Source of the DNA: Bacteroidaceae bacterium
Lineage (GTDB): Bacteria; Bacteroidota; Bacteroidia; Bacteroidales; Bacteroidaceae
Reading direction: 5' to 3'
Length of the DNA stretch: 64,000 nucleotides
NCBI GenBank assembly: GCA_017470425.1
Contig: JAFUYT010000034.1
Location: 1-64,000 of the forward strand
Below are positions 27,901-42,900 of this stretch, one piece after another. The notes below the pieces were generated by a model that was not told where the DNA came from, searched no databases, and was given only the letters and a program-made list of their open reading frames with translations. The position numbers were made by a program, and so were the translations under genes. Position 1 is the first letter of the stretch. Every line of letters starts with the position of its first letter.

Positions 27901-30900
27901 CGGACTATGCCACCGTGAGCGACGTTGATCTGACGGAATACACAGCCGATGAGCTGGGTCGTGAGGACATTACGGTGAAGGCGCCGAACCTCCCGAACTA
28001 CGAGACGCAGGCCAAGGTGGGCAACGCGGAGCGCGACTGGTATGTCACCTACGACGTGAAGCCCGAGTACGCCAACGCCTACGGCGCCTTGCCTACCTCG
28101 GCGGGCTCCGCTTCGCCCTTCCTGCTGAAGCAGGGCGGCAAGTATGCCAAGATCAACGGCACATCGATTGACAAAGAATCATCGGCCGACCTGGAGAACA
28201 CCGCCTACCACTGGTTCCTGAAGCCCAACTTCGAGATCGACGAGGAGATGGGCTACCTCTACGATGTCGAAGACGAGGGAGGTACCCCCATCAGCAAGGA
28301 CGACACGAACCAGGGCTATTACGACGACGGCAAGGCCGGCTTCGACCCCTACAACCTCCAGATCCAGAGCGTAGCGAACACTGCCCGCTACTTCACGGCC
28401 AACACCAGCGGCTCGACACCATCGAGCGGCGTATGGGCCGGCACCTCGTCGGCCATCACCCTTGAGAACCTGGGCACCCAGCAGGCTCACGTCATGGGTC
28501 ATGACCAGGCTGACATGAACATCACCAACGCCACGTTCATGGTTGTCGATGACGGCAATGGCAATATGCGCTTGATGCCGCGCTTCGACCACGGCGTGGT
28601 CATGGACTTGTTCACTGGCCTCGCCGGTCAGGATGCCAAGGCTCCGGAGGGCGATGATGGCGCTGCCGACCAGTCGCTGGCGATCGAGTTGGTGCCCAAG
28701 GTCGTCCACAACTCCTCGGAGATGGGCGCGATGGGCGGCACCTACGTGCTGGCCTCCGACTTCACCTCCACGGCTCCCATCGGCACTGCTACGAATCCCT
28801 TCGTGGGAAGCATCGACGGCCAGTTGAACCCCATCGCCCTGTCCAATCCTCTGGTGGCCTACGCTGACGGCGCCGTTATCAAGAACGTCATCGTGGAGAG
28901 CGCCACCATCAGCGGCGGCAACGACGAGGACGACGTCGGTGCTATCTGCTGTGCCGCCACGGGCGACACCCGCATCTACAATTGCGGCATCCTGAGCGGC
29001 AGCGTCAGCGGAACGCGCTATACCGGCGGCATCGTGGGTCGGCTCGCCGACTATTCGCGTGTCATCAACTGCTACAGCTACGCCAACATCACGGGCGGCT
29101 CGGAAGTAGGTGGAATAGTGGGCTATAATGTATTTGCAAGCACGGCTGCTAACCTTCACACAATGGTGATGAACTGTATGTTCTATGGCAACATCTCCGG
29201 CGCTACCACCGTAGCTCCGGTCTATGGCGGACAGAACATCAACAACCTGAAAAGCGGTGGTTTGAACACCTTCAACTACTATGCTTACGATATCCTGAAG
29301 GGCTCTACAATCAACAAATACAACTGCGCCCTGGGCGTGGAGGAGAAGTTCCTGACGCGCTTCGAGTTCTATCGTCAGCTGCTGAACAGCAACCACCCCT
29401 TGGCCGCCTATTATGCCACCGGCAGCAAGGACAACGCCGATGAGATGGCCAAATGGGTATTGGAGACGGCAGACAGAAGCATCAGCAATCCCAAACCTTA
29501 TCCCGTGCTCCGCGCCAAGGAGACGGGTCGGAAGGATCCCTCCATCATCAACTATGACATCACGAATGCCCCAGACAGCGTGACCGTGGGACGCAACCAC
29601 GGCGGCAAACTGGGCAAGACACTCTCTGTCACCATCAGCGGCGTGGGCACCGGTGCCCCGGACGGAGCCAGCATCACGGCAGTAAGCCCTCTCTCCCTGC
29701 AGCGCACCGACAAGGACTTCGACCGCTTCAACTTCAACTACGACAAGGTGCAGTTGCCCTACTACAACGACGTGGGTACAGGCAACTATACAAAGAACAA
29801 GGTGGTGACCGGCTGGAAGATTACCGGCTTCACGGGCGGCACGGCAGGCACTTACACAGTTGGCGATGTCTGGGGCGGCTACAACTTTGCCGACCGCAAG
29901 AGCACCAACAAGGATCTCTATGGCACGGGCGGCAGCAACCGTGTGTTCTCGCAGGGAGCCTACTTCGATGTGCCCTACGGCGTGACCGGCATCACGATTG
30001 AACCCTACTGGGGTACGGCTGCCTATGTGAGCGATGAGTATATGGACGTCGTGCACGACACGGGTTATGGCGTAGAGAATGTCACTCAGTTGGGTCACCA
30101 TTACGGTGTCAATAAGACGAAGGTCTCCATCAACGGCGATCTTCAGGAGGTACATACCTCCATCAGTAGTGCCGTGGGAACCTTGAGCGGCGCCACCGTC
30201 TATGACAATGCTGTTGTGCTGGTTGGCAATGTGCATCAGGGTGCTTCGCCGTCCACCGGTGCTACGCCCTTTACCCTGATGTCAGCCGACCTGGACTTCG
30301 ATAACGAGCCTGACAATAGTCTCATACTGAGCCATAATGGCCGTGACAACGGTACCGTGTCGCCCATCCGCTTCGACTTCCTGAATGTACCCGGTATCGC
30401 GATGGCTCAGAAACCCAATGGTGCCACGTCGTTCCGAAACGTAAGTATCTACAAGCCGAAGGGATGGTTCGAGGTTACGAACACCTGCAACATCTACTTC
30501 GTGCAGTTTGAGTGTGACAACGGCGGCAAGTCTGCCGCGCCCGTCATTCTCCTGGGCGGACTGTATGACCAGTTCGTGTCCACGCAGAAGAGCAACCCTG
30601 GTACCAACACATCCTACATCCACATCGGCGGTAATGCCTGGTTCAAGGACTTCGGAAACGGCACCCACAGTGATGGTGCCAACTTCACTCCTCACATTCC
30701 TGTTTCCGTGACGGGCGGCGACTTCGAGGGCTTCTATCTATCAGGTACATACAAACCCGACGCTGCCGTCAAGGCCGACAATGCGGAGTGCTACATCAGC
30801 GGCGGCCGCTTCATCGAGGTGGCCGGTGCAGCTCAGCAGCAGGTCAACGGCAATGTGCAGTGGCAGATCTATAATGCCGACATCACCGACTTCTACGGTG

Positions 30901-33900
30901 GTGGTGTCAACGCCGACAAGCCCGTGACAGGCAATATCACCATCGACATCACGGGCAGCCACGTGGGCACCTTCTGCGGTGGCCCGAAGTTCGGCAACAT
31001 GGCCACGGGCAAGGAAGTCACCACCCGCGCCGTGGGATGCACCTTCGACTACTTCTTTGGTGCTGGCTACGGCGGTATCTCCTACAACCGTGTGAGAACG
31101 CAGGATGCTACCAGTCCTAATTTCAGCTCATGGCAAGGTAACTACACGGGCAATCGGGGTAAATACCTGTCGGGGAACAAGGGTGTGGCCACTGATTTCG
31201 ACTATGAGTTCTTCGTGTGGTCAACGGGTGCTACGGGCGGCCGCTTCTACGTGAAGTACTCTTCGCTCTCTACAGCCCAGACCAAGAATGTCTCTTCCAC
31301 GCTCACCGGTTGCCTGATCAATCGTCATTTCTATGGCGGCGGTAAGCTGGGTAATGTGGATGGTACAGCCACCTCAGTGCTCAACGGCTGCACCGTAGAG
31401 GGCAATGTCTTCGGCGGCGGCTATTCTGCCGAGCATCCTACGGTTCCCATCCGCTCGGGCGGCTTTGCGACGGTTCCTAAGATTGATACGAATGCCGGTG
31501 TGTTTGATATGGGTGAGATGACAGCCACGGAAGACTACACCCTCGTTGCGGGCACCCTGGTCAATAACCAGTCTGCCATCAACGCCACCGCCAAGACCAT
31601 CATCACGGATGTCGATCTGAACTCGCTGGGCCAGGTGACCCATGCCGACCTCACCATCAGCGGCAATACCATTGTCCGCGGTAAGATCTTCGACGAGAAT
31701 GGTGATATCATCGAAACGACTGGCGGAGTCTTCGGCGGAGGTGATATGTCGGCCGTCAATGGAAATACGAGGGTCGATGTCCAGAACACTGAAGACACGG
31801 AGGGCATTCTGAATGTCTTCGGCGGCGGTAATACGGCCGATGTTGTGGGTAACACCGAAGTGTTCCTGACGGCTGGTACTGTCCTTCAGGATGTCTATGG
31901 CGGCGGTAAGGGTCAGACGACCATCGTCGGCGGTGACGTCGTGGTGAACATCGGCACGAAGACTGGCGAATCAGCACCTTATACCTATACTGGCACGGCT
32001 ACCGTAAACGGCAGCGTCTATGGTGGTAGTGCCTTTGGCGCGGTCAACACCACCGGCGGACAGACCGTAGTCAATCTCTATGGCTGCACGAGTGTCAGCA
32101 ACGTCTATGGCGGCGGCTTGGGCCAGCTCGCAACGGGCACCCCAGGTGATCCCGGCTATGTAGCAGCCATCGCGGCGCAGAACTTCGGTAACACGTCGGT
32201 CAACATGGAGAGTGCTGCTGCGGAAAGTGCCACCGTGAAGTTCAGCAACGTGACAGGAGCCATCTATGGCGGCGCGAACGTCAACGGCGTACTGAAGCAG
32301 GATGCCACGGTGACGCTCCTCGGCGGCACCGTGGGCACGGTGCCGGGCGAGGGCGAACGTACGAAGGATGTCGTCTTCGGCGGCGGTAAGGGTGAACCTA
32401 CGCTCGTCGAGGGCAACGTGACGGTGAATATCGGCACGAAGACAGGCGAAGTGTACGCTGGCAATGCCACTATCAACGGTAGCGTTTATGGCGGCTCGGC
32501 GCTGGGCAACACCAATGCTGAGAGCTCGTCGAGCTACCATACCGACAAGACTACGACCGTCAACCTCTTCGGCGGCACCATCTACGGCGATGCCTACGGC
32601 GGCGGTCTCGGTCAGAAGAACAGCGTGAACGGCGCCATGAGCGACATCGTGTCCTACGTGGGCGGCGATGTCCTGGTGCTGCTCGACGGCGCCAAGATTA
32701 CGGGCAACGTCTTCGGCTGCAACAACCTCAACGGTACGCCGAAGGGCCATGTGAAGGTCTGGGTGATGCGGACGAACAACATCACCAGCAACGAATACAA
32801 AGGCAACAGCGCGACAGCGCTGTCCGGCCGCACCACCTACGATGTCGCTGCCGTCTATGGCGGCGGCAACCAGGCGGACTATGACCCGACGGATGCTCAC
32901 ATTGTCTTAGACAAGGAAGATCCGAAATATGAGGAGAAGCTCGCCAATTTCAATGGAGCCTTCGCCGAGGTGCTCATCGAAGGCTGCGCCGAGACCAGCA
33001 TTCAGTATGTTTATGGCGGCGGTAATGCCGCTGCCGTGCCGGCCACGGAGATTACTATCAACAGCTGCTATATCATTGACCAGGTGTTTGGTGGCGGTAA
33101 CGGTGCGGGCACGGGTAACCCGGGTGCCAATGTGGGCATCTATGACAATAATGGTACGCCTACGGACTATGGCACAGGTATTGCTAAGACCAAACTCATT
33201 GGTGGCCAGATTCACTACGTCTATGGAGGTAGTAACACGCTGGGTAATGTGCGCGGCGGCACATCATTGGAGCGCAAGGAGTCCAACACGTGCGAACTGA
33301 AGATAGGAGAGATCTATGGTGCGGGACAGGTGGCGCCGATGGACGGCGATGTGAACATCGAGTTGGATTGTATGCCCGAGGAATTTGTCGAAGCTGTATA
33401 TGGCGGTGCCAAGAACGCCACCATCAACGGCAACGTCAGTCTGACGGTGAGAAGCGGTAAGTTCGGCCGCGTGTTCGGCGGCAACAACCTGGGCGGCAGC
33501 ATCAACGGTTCCATTACGGTGAACGCCTACGAAGGAGGCTGCGACCCCCTCATCATCGGTGAGCTCTATGGCGGCGGCTATAATGCTCCGTACTCTATTT
33601 ATGGTTGTAATGACGATGACGAGGATGGCATCTGGACACCCAATGCCGAGGCCGGAGAGCCCCATGTCGTTCAGGATGCCGAGCATCCCGCAGTAGGAGT
33701 CTATGTATGGTCATGTACCTCTATCGGCAAGGTGTTCGGTGGCGGCTACGGTGCCACGGCTGATGTGGTCGGCAACACCCGTGTCTGGATTAACCTGCAG
33801 AAGGGTCGTGTGAACGAGGTTGAACAAGACCATATCGGCAAGATTGGACAGGTGTTCGGTGGCGGCAATATGGGTAAGGTGAAGGGCAATGTCTCCATCG

Positions 33901-36900
33901 AGATTGGCACGGAGACGTCATCAGAGGATATCGGTGTTAACATCATCGACGGGGATGACTACCTCAAGCCGGATGGCTCTTCCATCTCGATTGAAGCTGG
34001 CATCTATGGCGGCGGCAATGAAGCCGACGTGGATGGCGATGTGGCGCTCCATATCGGAACAGAGAACCAAAAGATTGATGGCGACCCCTCTGTCACCATC
34101 GAAGGCGACATCTTCGGCGGCGGCTATGGTGAGGCGACCACCGTCACGGGCAATGTCGAGGTGAATATCGGTAAGGACAATGCAGGAACGCCCGTGGGAT
34201 ACGCCAACATCACCGGCGATGTCTATGGTGGCAGCGCCAAGGGTAAGGTGAATGCCACGAAGGGCGTGAGCCCAGCCTTCTCCGCAACAGCAGGGAAGGA
34301 AACACATGTCAACTTCTATGGCGGCTCCATCACGGGTAACATCTATGGTGGCGGTCTGGGCGACAATGTTGGCTCTCATGCCGCCGATGTCTATGGCCCC
34401 GTCACGGTGACCGTCGAGGGCGGCAGCGTCACGAATGTCTTTGGCTGTAACAATGTGCTGGGCTCTCCGAAGAGCACGGCCGCGGTGACCTTCAACGGGG
34501 GAACCGTTGCAGAGAATATCTATGGCGGCGGCAAGGATGCTGCCTATGATACCGGCGACAGCAGCACCGGCAGCGTCAGCGTGACCCTCAACGGGGGAAC
34601 CGTTGCGCACGCTGTGTTTGGCGGCGGCCTGGGTGAGACGGCTGTTGTGAATGGCGCTACGACGGTGACGCTCAACGGGGGCACCGTTGAGAACACTGTC
34701 TATGGCGGCGGCAGCCTGGGTGATGTGACCGGGGCTGTCACGGTGGCTCTCAACGGGGGCACCGTTTCGCACGATGTCTATGGCGGCGGTGCGCTGGCCA
34801 GTACCAATACAGAATATACAGCAGGCAGCGCGCCCGCAAATACCTATGTAACGAATGTGACGCTGGCAGGCGCCACCGTCACGGGTGACGTCTATGGTGG
34901 CGGCTTAGGGCAGTTAGCGGCAGCAGCCGTTCTTTATACCGCAGAAGACGCGGAAGTCATTGCAGGCACGAAGTCCGTCGGGGACGTGAAGACACCGGCC
35001 ACGACAGCGGTAGCCGCCAACGTCGGCGGTCCCGTCACGGTGACCGTCACTAACGGTTCGGCCACGAATGTCTATGGCTGTAACAATGTCAACGGTGCGC
35101 CGCAGCAGACGGTGGCTGTCGTCATCGGTACGAAGACGGGCGCATCGGCTCCCTACACCTACGGCGGCACGGGCATCATCTCCGGCAGTGTCTATGGCGG
35201 CGGCAATGTGGCCGCCTACACGGGCAATCCTACGGTGACGCTCTACGGCGGCACCGTCAACACCAATGTCTTTGGTGGTGGTCTCGGTGCTACGGCCATC
35301 GTGACGGGCAACACCGCTGTCACCATGGAGGGCGGCACCGTCCGCAACGACGTCTATGGCGGCGGCAGTCAGGCCGATGTCACGGGCAGCGTGGCTGTCA
35401 CCATTGCTGGCGGAACTGTCACCAATGATGTCTATGGCGGCGGTGCGCTGGCCAATACGAACACGGCGAACTGGGATGAGGCAAATCTTTCCACGACGTA
35501 TGAAAAGATTACGGCCACGCTGACAACTGGTGTCAGTGATGTTGCTGGACTCTATAAAAAGGATGGCGTTAATTACATCATACAAGGAGCCAATGCAACA
35601 GCAGAAGGAGGTGCCGAGTATTACAGACGTTTCGATACGGCTTGGGCAGAAGGCAAGACTTCAGCCAGCAACACAACTACAGTTATACTCATCGGAGGAA
35701 CCATCGGCAATGTCTTTGGTGGTGGTCTGGGTAACGATGAGACGCCTGTATATGTCTATGGCGATGTCACTGTCCATCTTAATAATGCTACCGAGAGAAC
35801 CACTTATGGTGGCACAGGTGCATCTTTTACGCGAGAGATTGCACAGAATATTGTTGTTGCAGGTACGAATTACCCAACTATACCTACGACAGGCAAGATC
35901 TTTGGAGCTAATAACTTCAATGGTTCGCCTAAGGGCAATGTCACAGTAGAAATCTGGGCTACAAAACGAGTTGACGGAAAAGCTCATGTCCTCGGCGAAT
36001 ATGAAGTTCATGGCGTCTATGGTGGCGGTAATCTGGCAGACTATTTACCCGCTACAGCTAAAGAGACGAAGGTGATTATTCATGGTTGTGATGAGACTTC
36101 TATTGAGTACGTCTATGGCGGCGGTAATTCTGCTTCTGTACCCTCTACCGATGTTACAATCTATGGCTCCTTTGATATCGGTTATGCCTTTGGTGGTGGT
36201 AATGGTAGTAAGCCCGTTAAGAACAGCGCCGGCACTTGGGTTGCCAATGGCGGTGCTATGGTGACGGGTGACGCCAATATTTCTGCTCGTGGCGGCAGAA
36301 TCGGTCAGGTCTTTGGTGGCAGTGATGCAAAGGGCGATATCCTTGGCAACTCGAATGCCGATATAACGACAACTACAGACCAGGAATGTTCATTGACGCT
36401 GACCCGATTCTTCGGAGCTGGTAATGAGGCAAACGTAGCAGGAGATGTGAATCTGATTCTCTCCGGATGTGCCTCAGATAATATCCAGTTCGTACACGGA
36501 GGCTCTTATAATGCTCATATTACAGGTAATGTGAATCTGACTATTACCAGCGGCTACTATACCAATGTCTTTGGTGGCAATGATGCGCGCGGCAGTATTG
36601 GCGGGAACATTACGGTCAATATAGAAGAGACGGATGCCTGTAAGCCTATTGTCATCCAGAATCTTATTGGTGGTGGTAATGAAGCCCCTTATCCTGGCAA
36701 GAAGAAAGACGGCACCGAATATTCCGAGCCTGGAAAAGTCACGGTAAACATCAAGTCGGCTACGCGTATAGACAAAGTCTATGGTGGTGGCTACAAAGCC
36801 GATGTTAAAGGTGATACCGAAGTCAATATCAATATGATGAAGGGTTCAATGGCAAATACCGAACTGACGCGTCCAGCCAGTTATACGGGAGAAACCATAC

Positions 36901-39900
36901 CCAACGTACATATCACAGAAGGTAAAACATATATTAATGATGCCATTGGAACCATTGGCGATGTCTTTGGCGGTGGCAACGAAGGTAATGTCATCGGCAG
37001 TACTACCGTAAACATAGGAACAGCTTCTACAATAAAGATTCTGAAGCGAGTAGGCGGTAACGCTGGCGGAGCCCTTATAGATGCAAGCGACAGACCTGTC
37101 TATGATGGAGAAGGCAAGATTATCAAGGATGGTGACGTACCCCGTACTGTTGCAGAAGTCGATGCGGATGTTCTTGGCGCGCACATCACAGGCGATGTGT
37201 TTGGCGGTGGCAATCTGGCCTATGTTACGGGAAATACTACGGTGAATATCAGTACGGTGGATTTGTCCGACAAAGAAGATGTCAAGATAGACTCTGGCAG
37301 CGTCTATGGCGGTGGCAGCCAGGCCGACGTACATGGCAATACCACGGTGACAATGTCGGGCGGCTACGTCTTCAATGGTATCTTTGGCGGTGGTCTGGCT
37401 GGTTCGGTGGGAACGTTCACCAGAGATTATGGGCAAACGATCGATGGGTTTGACCACTCTACACATACGTGTATCGGTAAGCCCACCGATTGTGCTGATG
37501 GTACGGGTAAATGTACGGTGGTGGTTAACGGCGGCCAGATAGGTCCCGTGACGGTGGCAACACAGGGTATGACCCGGGCGGCAGCCAGCGGCGGCCCTGT
37601 AGCTGAAGGCTGGGTATGGGGCGGCGGCTGTGGTATGATGGAAGACCCGGCGGTTGATCCTGACACCCACTTCAAGACCTACGTCGGAAGTACCGATGTC
37701 ACCATCGGTGGCTCGGCCTTCATCCTGGAGTCCATCATCGGCGGTGGCGAGTTCGGACGTGTGCTGGGCAATACCTTGGTGAAGATTGAAGGTGGTCAGA
37801 TAGGCGTAGGAGAAAACTCTCTTGATGGAAGCGGTAATCCTAAGCCATATTCTGAAGATTTGTGGGAAGCGGCAGCTGCGGCTATCACATCGGGCAATGC
37901 TGATGACATTGCAACGGTGGCAGCACAGATGCCCGAATGTTCGCATTTCGATTACGGAAGGGACACTAATAGCGACGGCGTAAAAGACGAATTCGTGGTT
38001 TACGACCCATACTATGAAGATCCCCAATATGCATCGACACATATCGGTCCGGCCAGCACTTCCAATCCTTCCGACGGACACACGTGGATAGGCTGCGTGT
38101 TCGGCGGCGGCTCCGGCTATATGCCCTACAAGAAGGCAGACGGTACCGGCTATGACTGGCACCCCTCTGCAGGTCTGGTAGAAGGAAATACCGAGGTCCG
38201 CATCACCGGCGGCCATATCCTGACGAATGTGTATGGCGGCAACGAATATACTGACGTGGTGGGTTCCTGTACGGTCACGATGTCTGGTGGCACCATTGGC
38301 GTGCCGCGCACACTGCCCCAGATTGCTAACCACCCGGTCACGTGCTACCTCTTCGGTGGTGGCAAGGGCGACCAGCGTACACATTTCAATAAGATGACGA
38401 ACGTCGGCAGCACGAATGTCACGGTCAGCGGCGGTATCATCTATGGCTCAGTCTTCGGCGGTGCCGAGGATGGTCACGTCCTGGGCAACGCTGCTGTCAC
38501 CATCAGCGGCGGCACCATCGGCACCTGGGGTACCTCCTATGTCGATGGCAACGTCTTCGGCGGCGGCCGCGGCTTCTCAGGCGAATCCTTGACAGCCGGT
38601 AGCATCGGTGGCAACGTGGATGTCACGATCAGCGGTGGCACGATGCTCGGCAGCATCTATGGCGGCGGCCGTATGGCGGCCGTGGGCATTGACTTCACCC
38701 CAGTTTCTGATCCCTCCTACGGTCAGCTCGTAGATGAAGAAGATGGTGGCCCGACTCATGGCCATGTCACCGTCAACATCACGGGCGGCACCATCGGCCG
38801 GGACTTTGGCACGACTCCGCCAGAGGGTGCCGAACACAGCGGCAACGTCTTCGGCGGCAGCATGGGACGTAACACGCTCCTCAACGGTTCAATCAATGAG
38901 CTGTGGCCGAAGATTGGTGTGGTGAAGGTGACCGACGTCAGCATCAGTGGCACTGCCGACATCAAGCGGAGTGTCTATGGCGGCAGTGAGTTTTCCGTCG
39001 TGCGCAACCGGGCCACTGTGAATATCTTGGGTGGCACCGTAGGTGGCAGCGTCTATGGCGGTGGCTACGGCAGCGACGACCACGCAACGAGGACGGTCAT
39101 CACGGCGGGCGGCTACGCCAGCATCCCCACGATCTATTACACCTTCACGCCGATGGTGTGGAATGGCTGCGTGTCTGGCAACACCCATGTCAATATCTCC
39201 GGCGGCACGGTGAAGAAGAACGTCTATGGCGGCGGCTATCTGGCCTCCGTGGGCCTCATTAACTTTAACAGCGATGCCGCAGGCAACTTCAACTATGTGA
39301 AGAAGCATGAGGACTTGTCGAACAGCTTTGCCCTGAGCTGGCCTTACGAACACCAGTACATCGCGGCAGCACCCAACGATGCTGCTTCGGTAGATGGCGG
39401 TGCCGGAGTAGAGGGCGCGGGAATCGGCGGCAAGGCCACCGTTACTATCACCGGCGGCCACATTGGCGACACGACTGATAACACAACCGGCTATGTCTTC
39501 GGCGGCAGCAAGGGTAAGACCATGGAGCGCTATGCCGAGGCTGCCTGCGCCAACGTGCGTGAGACGGAGGTCAATATCCGCTATTCTTCCACTGCCTCCG
39601 ATTTGTCTTCTGCTGACTGCATCCAGGGTGCCGTCTATGGTGGTGGCGAGGACGGTCACGTCTATGAGAATGCCGTTGTCAACATCACTGGCGGTCTCAT
39701 CGGCATGAGCGTCTATGGCGGCGGAAAGGGTATCACCCCCTATGCAGGCAAGAAACGGAACACCACCGCTCCCTATGCTGAAGTCGATGCCGAGATCAAC
39801 AGTTGGACAGCCGGCAAGGTCTATGGCAACGCCACGGTGACGATGAGCGGTGGCCACGTCATGCGCAACATCTTCGGTGGCGGCTACTACGCCTCCGTGG

Positions 39901-42900
39901 GTAAGGGCAACTATGCCGGCGGTGCCGATGACTACTTCACAAGCGGCTTCGGCGAGACGCTCACCGGCAACCTGTGGACCAGTGAAACGGTGGCTGCCGG
40001 TTTGCCCGACAGCGAACGCGACAACGCCTGGCACTTCCTCAACAGCGGTCTGACCACCGTCACCGTGACGGACGGCACCGTGGGTACGCCCGACGGCACC
40101 TACGACGGCAACGCTACCGGGCAGATCTATGGCGGCAGCCGCGGTGCGGCAGCCATGGACTTAGGCACCACGGAGTTGGGTTCCCATCCCCGTTACGAAT
40201 TTACCCCTGACTTCTATCTGGGCTATACTAATCAGACCAGTGTCACCATCGGTGATGCCGAACACGCTCCCACCATCTATGGCTCTGTCTATGGCGGTGG
40301 CCGTGACGGACTGGTGCGCCGCCACGCCCATGTCACCATCAACAACGGTACCATCGGACTGGCATACAGCAGTAGTGATGCTTACCGTCGTGACCGCGGC
40401 AACGTCTATGGCTCGGGCTCGGGCCTCAGCACATGGGACGGTACGCACCATGGCACGTCGTCCGGCACCATTGCCTACAACACGACCGTCACCATCAACG
40501 GCGGTACCATCCACCAGAATGTCTATGGTGGCGGTGCCATGGCCAGCGTCGGTCCCCCGCTGTTCGGCGACGACTATGCCAGCAAAGCGCAGTCGCTCTG
40601 CACAGTCAACATCAATGGTGGCACCATCGGTTCGACAACAGACCACGACACCAATAAATATGGCGGCAATGTCTTCGGCTCCAGCCGAGGTGGCGATTTC
40701 GCCGCAGGTGAGTCGCCCGAAGTGCTGGCCACCACGCTCTGGACACAGGTCAACGTCAATGGTGGCACCATCGCCGGCAATGTCTATGGCGGTGGTGAGG
40801 CTGGTATCGTGCGCAAGAGCGCTGAGGTCAACCTGAAGGGTGGCGAAATCAAGCACACTGCCTACGGCGGTGGCCAGGGTACGACGGCCATTGCAGCCAA
40901 TGTGGGCGGCAACACTACCGTGCTGCTGAATCAAGGCGTAGCTGCCACTGCCAAGGGTTGTATCGTGGATAAAATCTTCGGTTGCAACGACCAGAACGGC
41001 ACGCCGAAGGGTCATGCCCTCGTACATGTCTATGCCACGCAGAATAGTGCCACGGGTGATATTCAGACCAAGGTCGATGATCCTTCTGTTGACTATGACG
41101 TCACCGCCGTCTATGGCGGCGGTGACCTGGCGCAGTACGAGCCCGACGGTGCCGACGACTACACCGAGGTCCTCATCGAAGGCTGTGACTACACCAGCAT
41201 TCAGCAAGTCTATGGTGGCGGCAATGCCGCCTGCGTGCCGGCTACGAATGTCCGCGTGTCGGAGTGCCATATCATCAACGAACTCTTCGGCGGCGGCAAC
41301 GGCTTGGACAAATACGAGAAGGACGGCAAGTGGTATGAGAACCCGGGTGCCAACGTGGGCTATTATCCGCTGGAGCATCATGTGACCGACGGCACGCAGG
41401 GCACCGGCGCTGATGCAGCGAACGCTTATAAGACTTTCGTGAACACCTCTCCCGATGCCACGACGAAGGAGGCTCGCCAGACCCCTACCAACGGTTACAT
41501 CTATGGTACCGGCTGGGCCACGACGACTGTCACCGGCGGACATATCAACTTTGTCTATGGGGGCAGTAACGAGAAGGGTAACATCCGTTCCGTGGCGCTC
41601 TCGCAGTACCAGAAGTCTGGCACGTGCCCCTTGGCAACAGGTACGACCTACGGTGGCAGTAAGAATGCCGAGATCGATGCCGAGATCCGCGTGGTGATGG
41701 ACTGCGTGACTGATGGCGGCACCTACTACGGCGGTTCTGCGAACTCGGACATCAACAACAACGTGACCATCGATATCACCAACGGCACCTACGAGAAGGT
41801 GTTCGGCGGCAACGACCACTCCGGAACCATCAATGGTTCCATCACCATCAACATCGAGGAGCGCGGCTGCACACCTATCTTCATCGGTGAACTGTATGGC
41901 GGCGGCAACGAGGCCGACTACTCCATCTATGGCTATAACATCACAAAAGACGGCAGCGGAAACGTTACCGGGCGCACAGCACTCAAGAAAGGTGAAACAG
42001 GTGCACTGGAAACGCCCCACCGCGACCCGCAGATCAACATTATCTCTGCGACCCACATCGGCAACATCTACGGTGGCGGATACAAGGCCAGGATGATCGG
42101 CAGCCCGACTGTCAATGTGAACATGACCAACGGCATCATCACAGAAGACTATGCGGGAGATGCTAATTTCACGGTAGATACTCACACGGTCAATGGAAAT
42201 ACCTACAAGGTCATCAGCAACGACGGCATCGCCACCCTCGCCATCGGAACTATCGGCAACATCTTCGGCGGCGGCAACCTGGCCGATGTCATCGGCAACA
42301 CCACCGTGGAAGTAGGCACCGGACAGTGGCGCAACGCGGACGGCGACCTCGAGACGATGGGCACCGACGGCACGACCTACCGCTATAATACGACCTCCGA
42401 GAAGTGGGAGTACCTGACAGCAGGACATTACGAGGCAGTCGAGGGCACGCCCGCTCCAGCCCGCAACGCAGCCTTCATCACCGGCTCTGTCTATGGCGGC
42501 GGCAAGATGGGGCACGTGGGCGACTTCACGCTCGACGCCAACGGCAAGCCCGTCAGCTGTGCCGACGGCACCGGCACCAGCACCGTGGTCATCAGCAACG
42601 GCAACATAGGTCCCGATGACATGACGATGTTCCACTTAGACGAGGATGATAAGATCAAGACAGGCGACTATCCCGATGACTATGGTCATGTGTTCGGCGG
42701 CGGACAGGGCACGCTGGACTATTACTATGACGACACCACTGGCATGACCGAAGACGAGAAGGTGACGGGAATGAGAAGCCTTACCACAGAGCAGATGAAC
42801 GCCAAGGTGGGCACGCTGGCCTTCGTGGATAATGCCAACGTCACCATCAACGGCACGGCTTTCGTGAAAGGCAGTGTCTTCGGCGGTGCCGAGAACGGCC

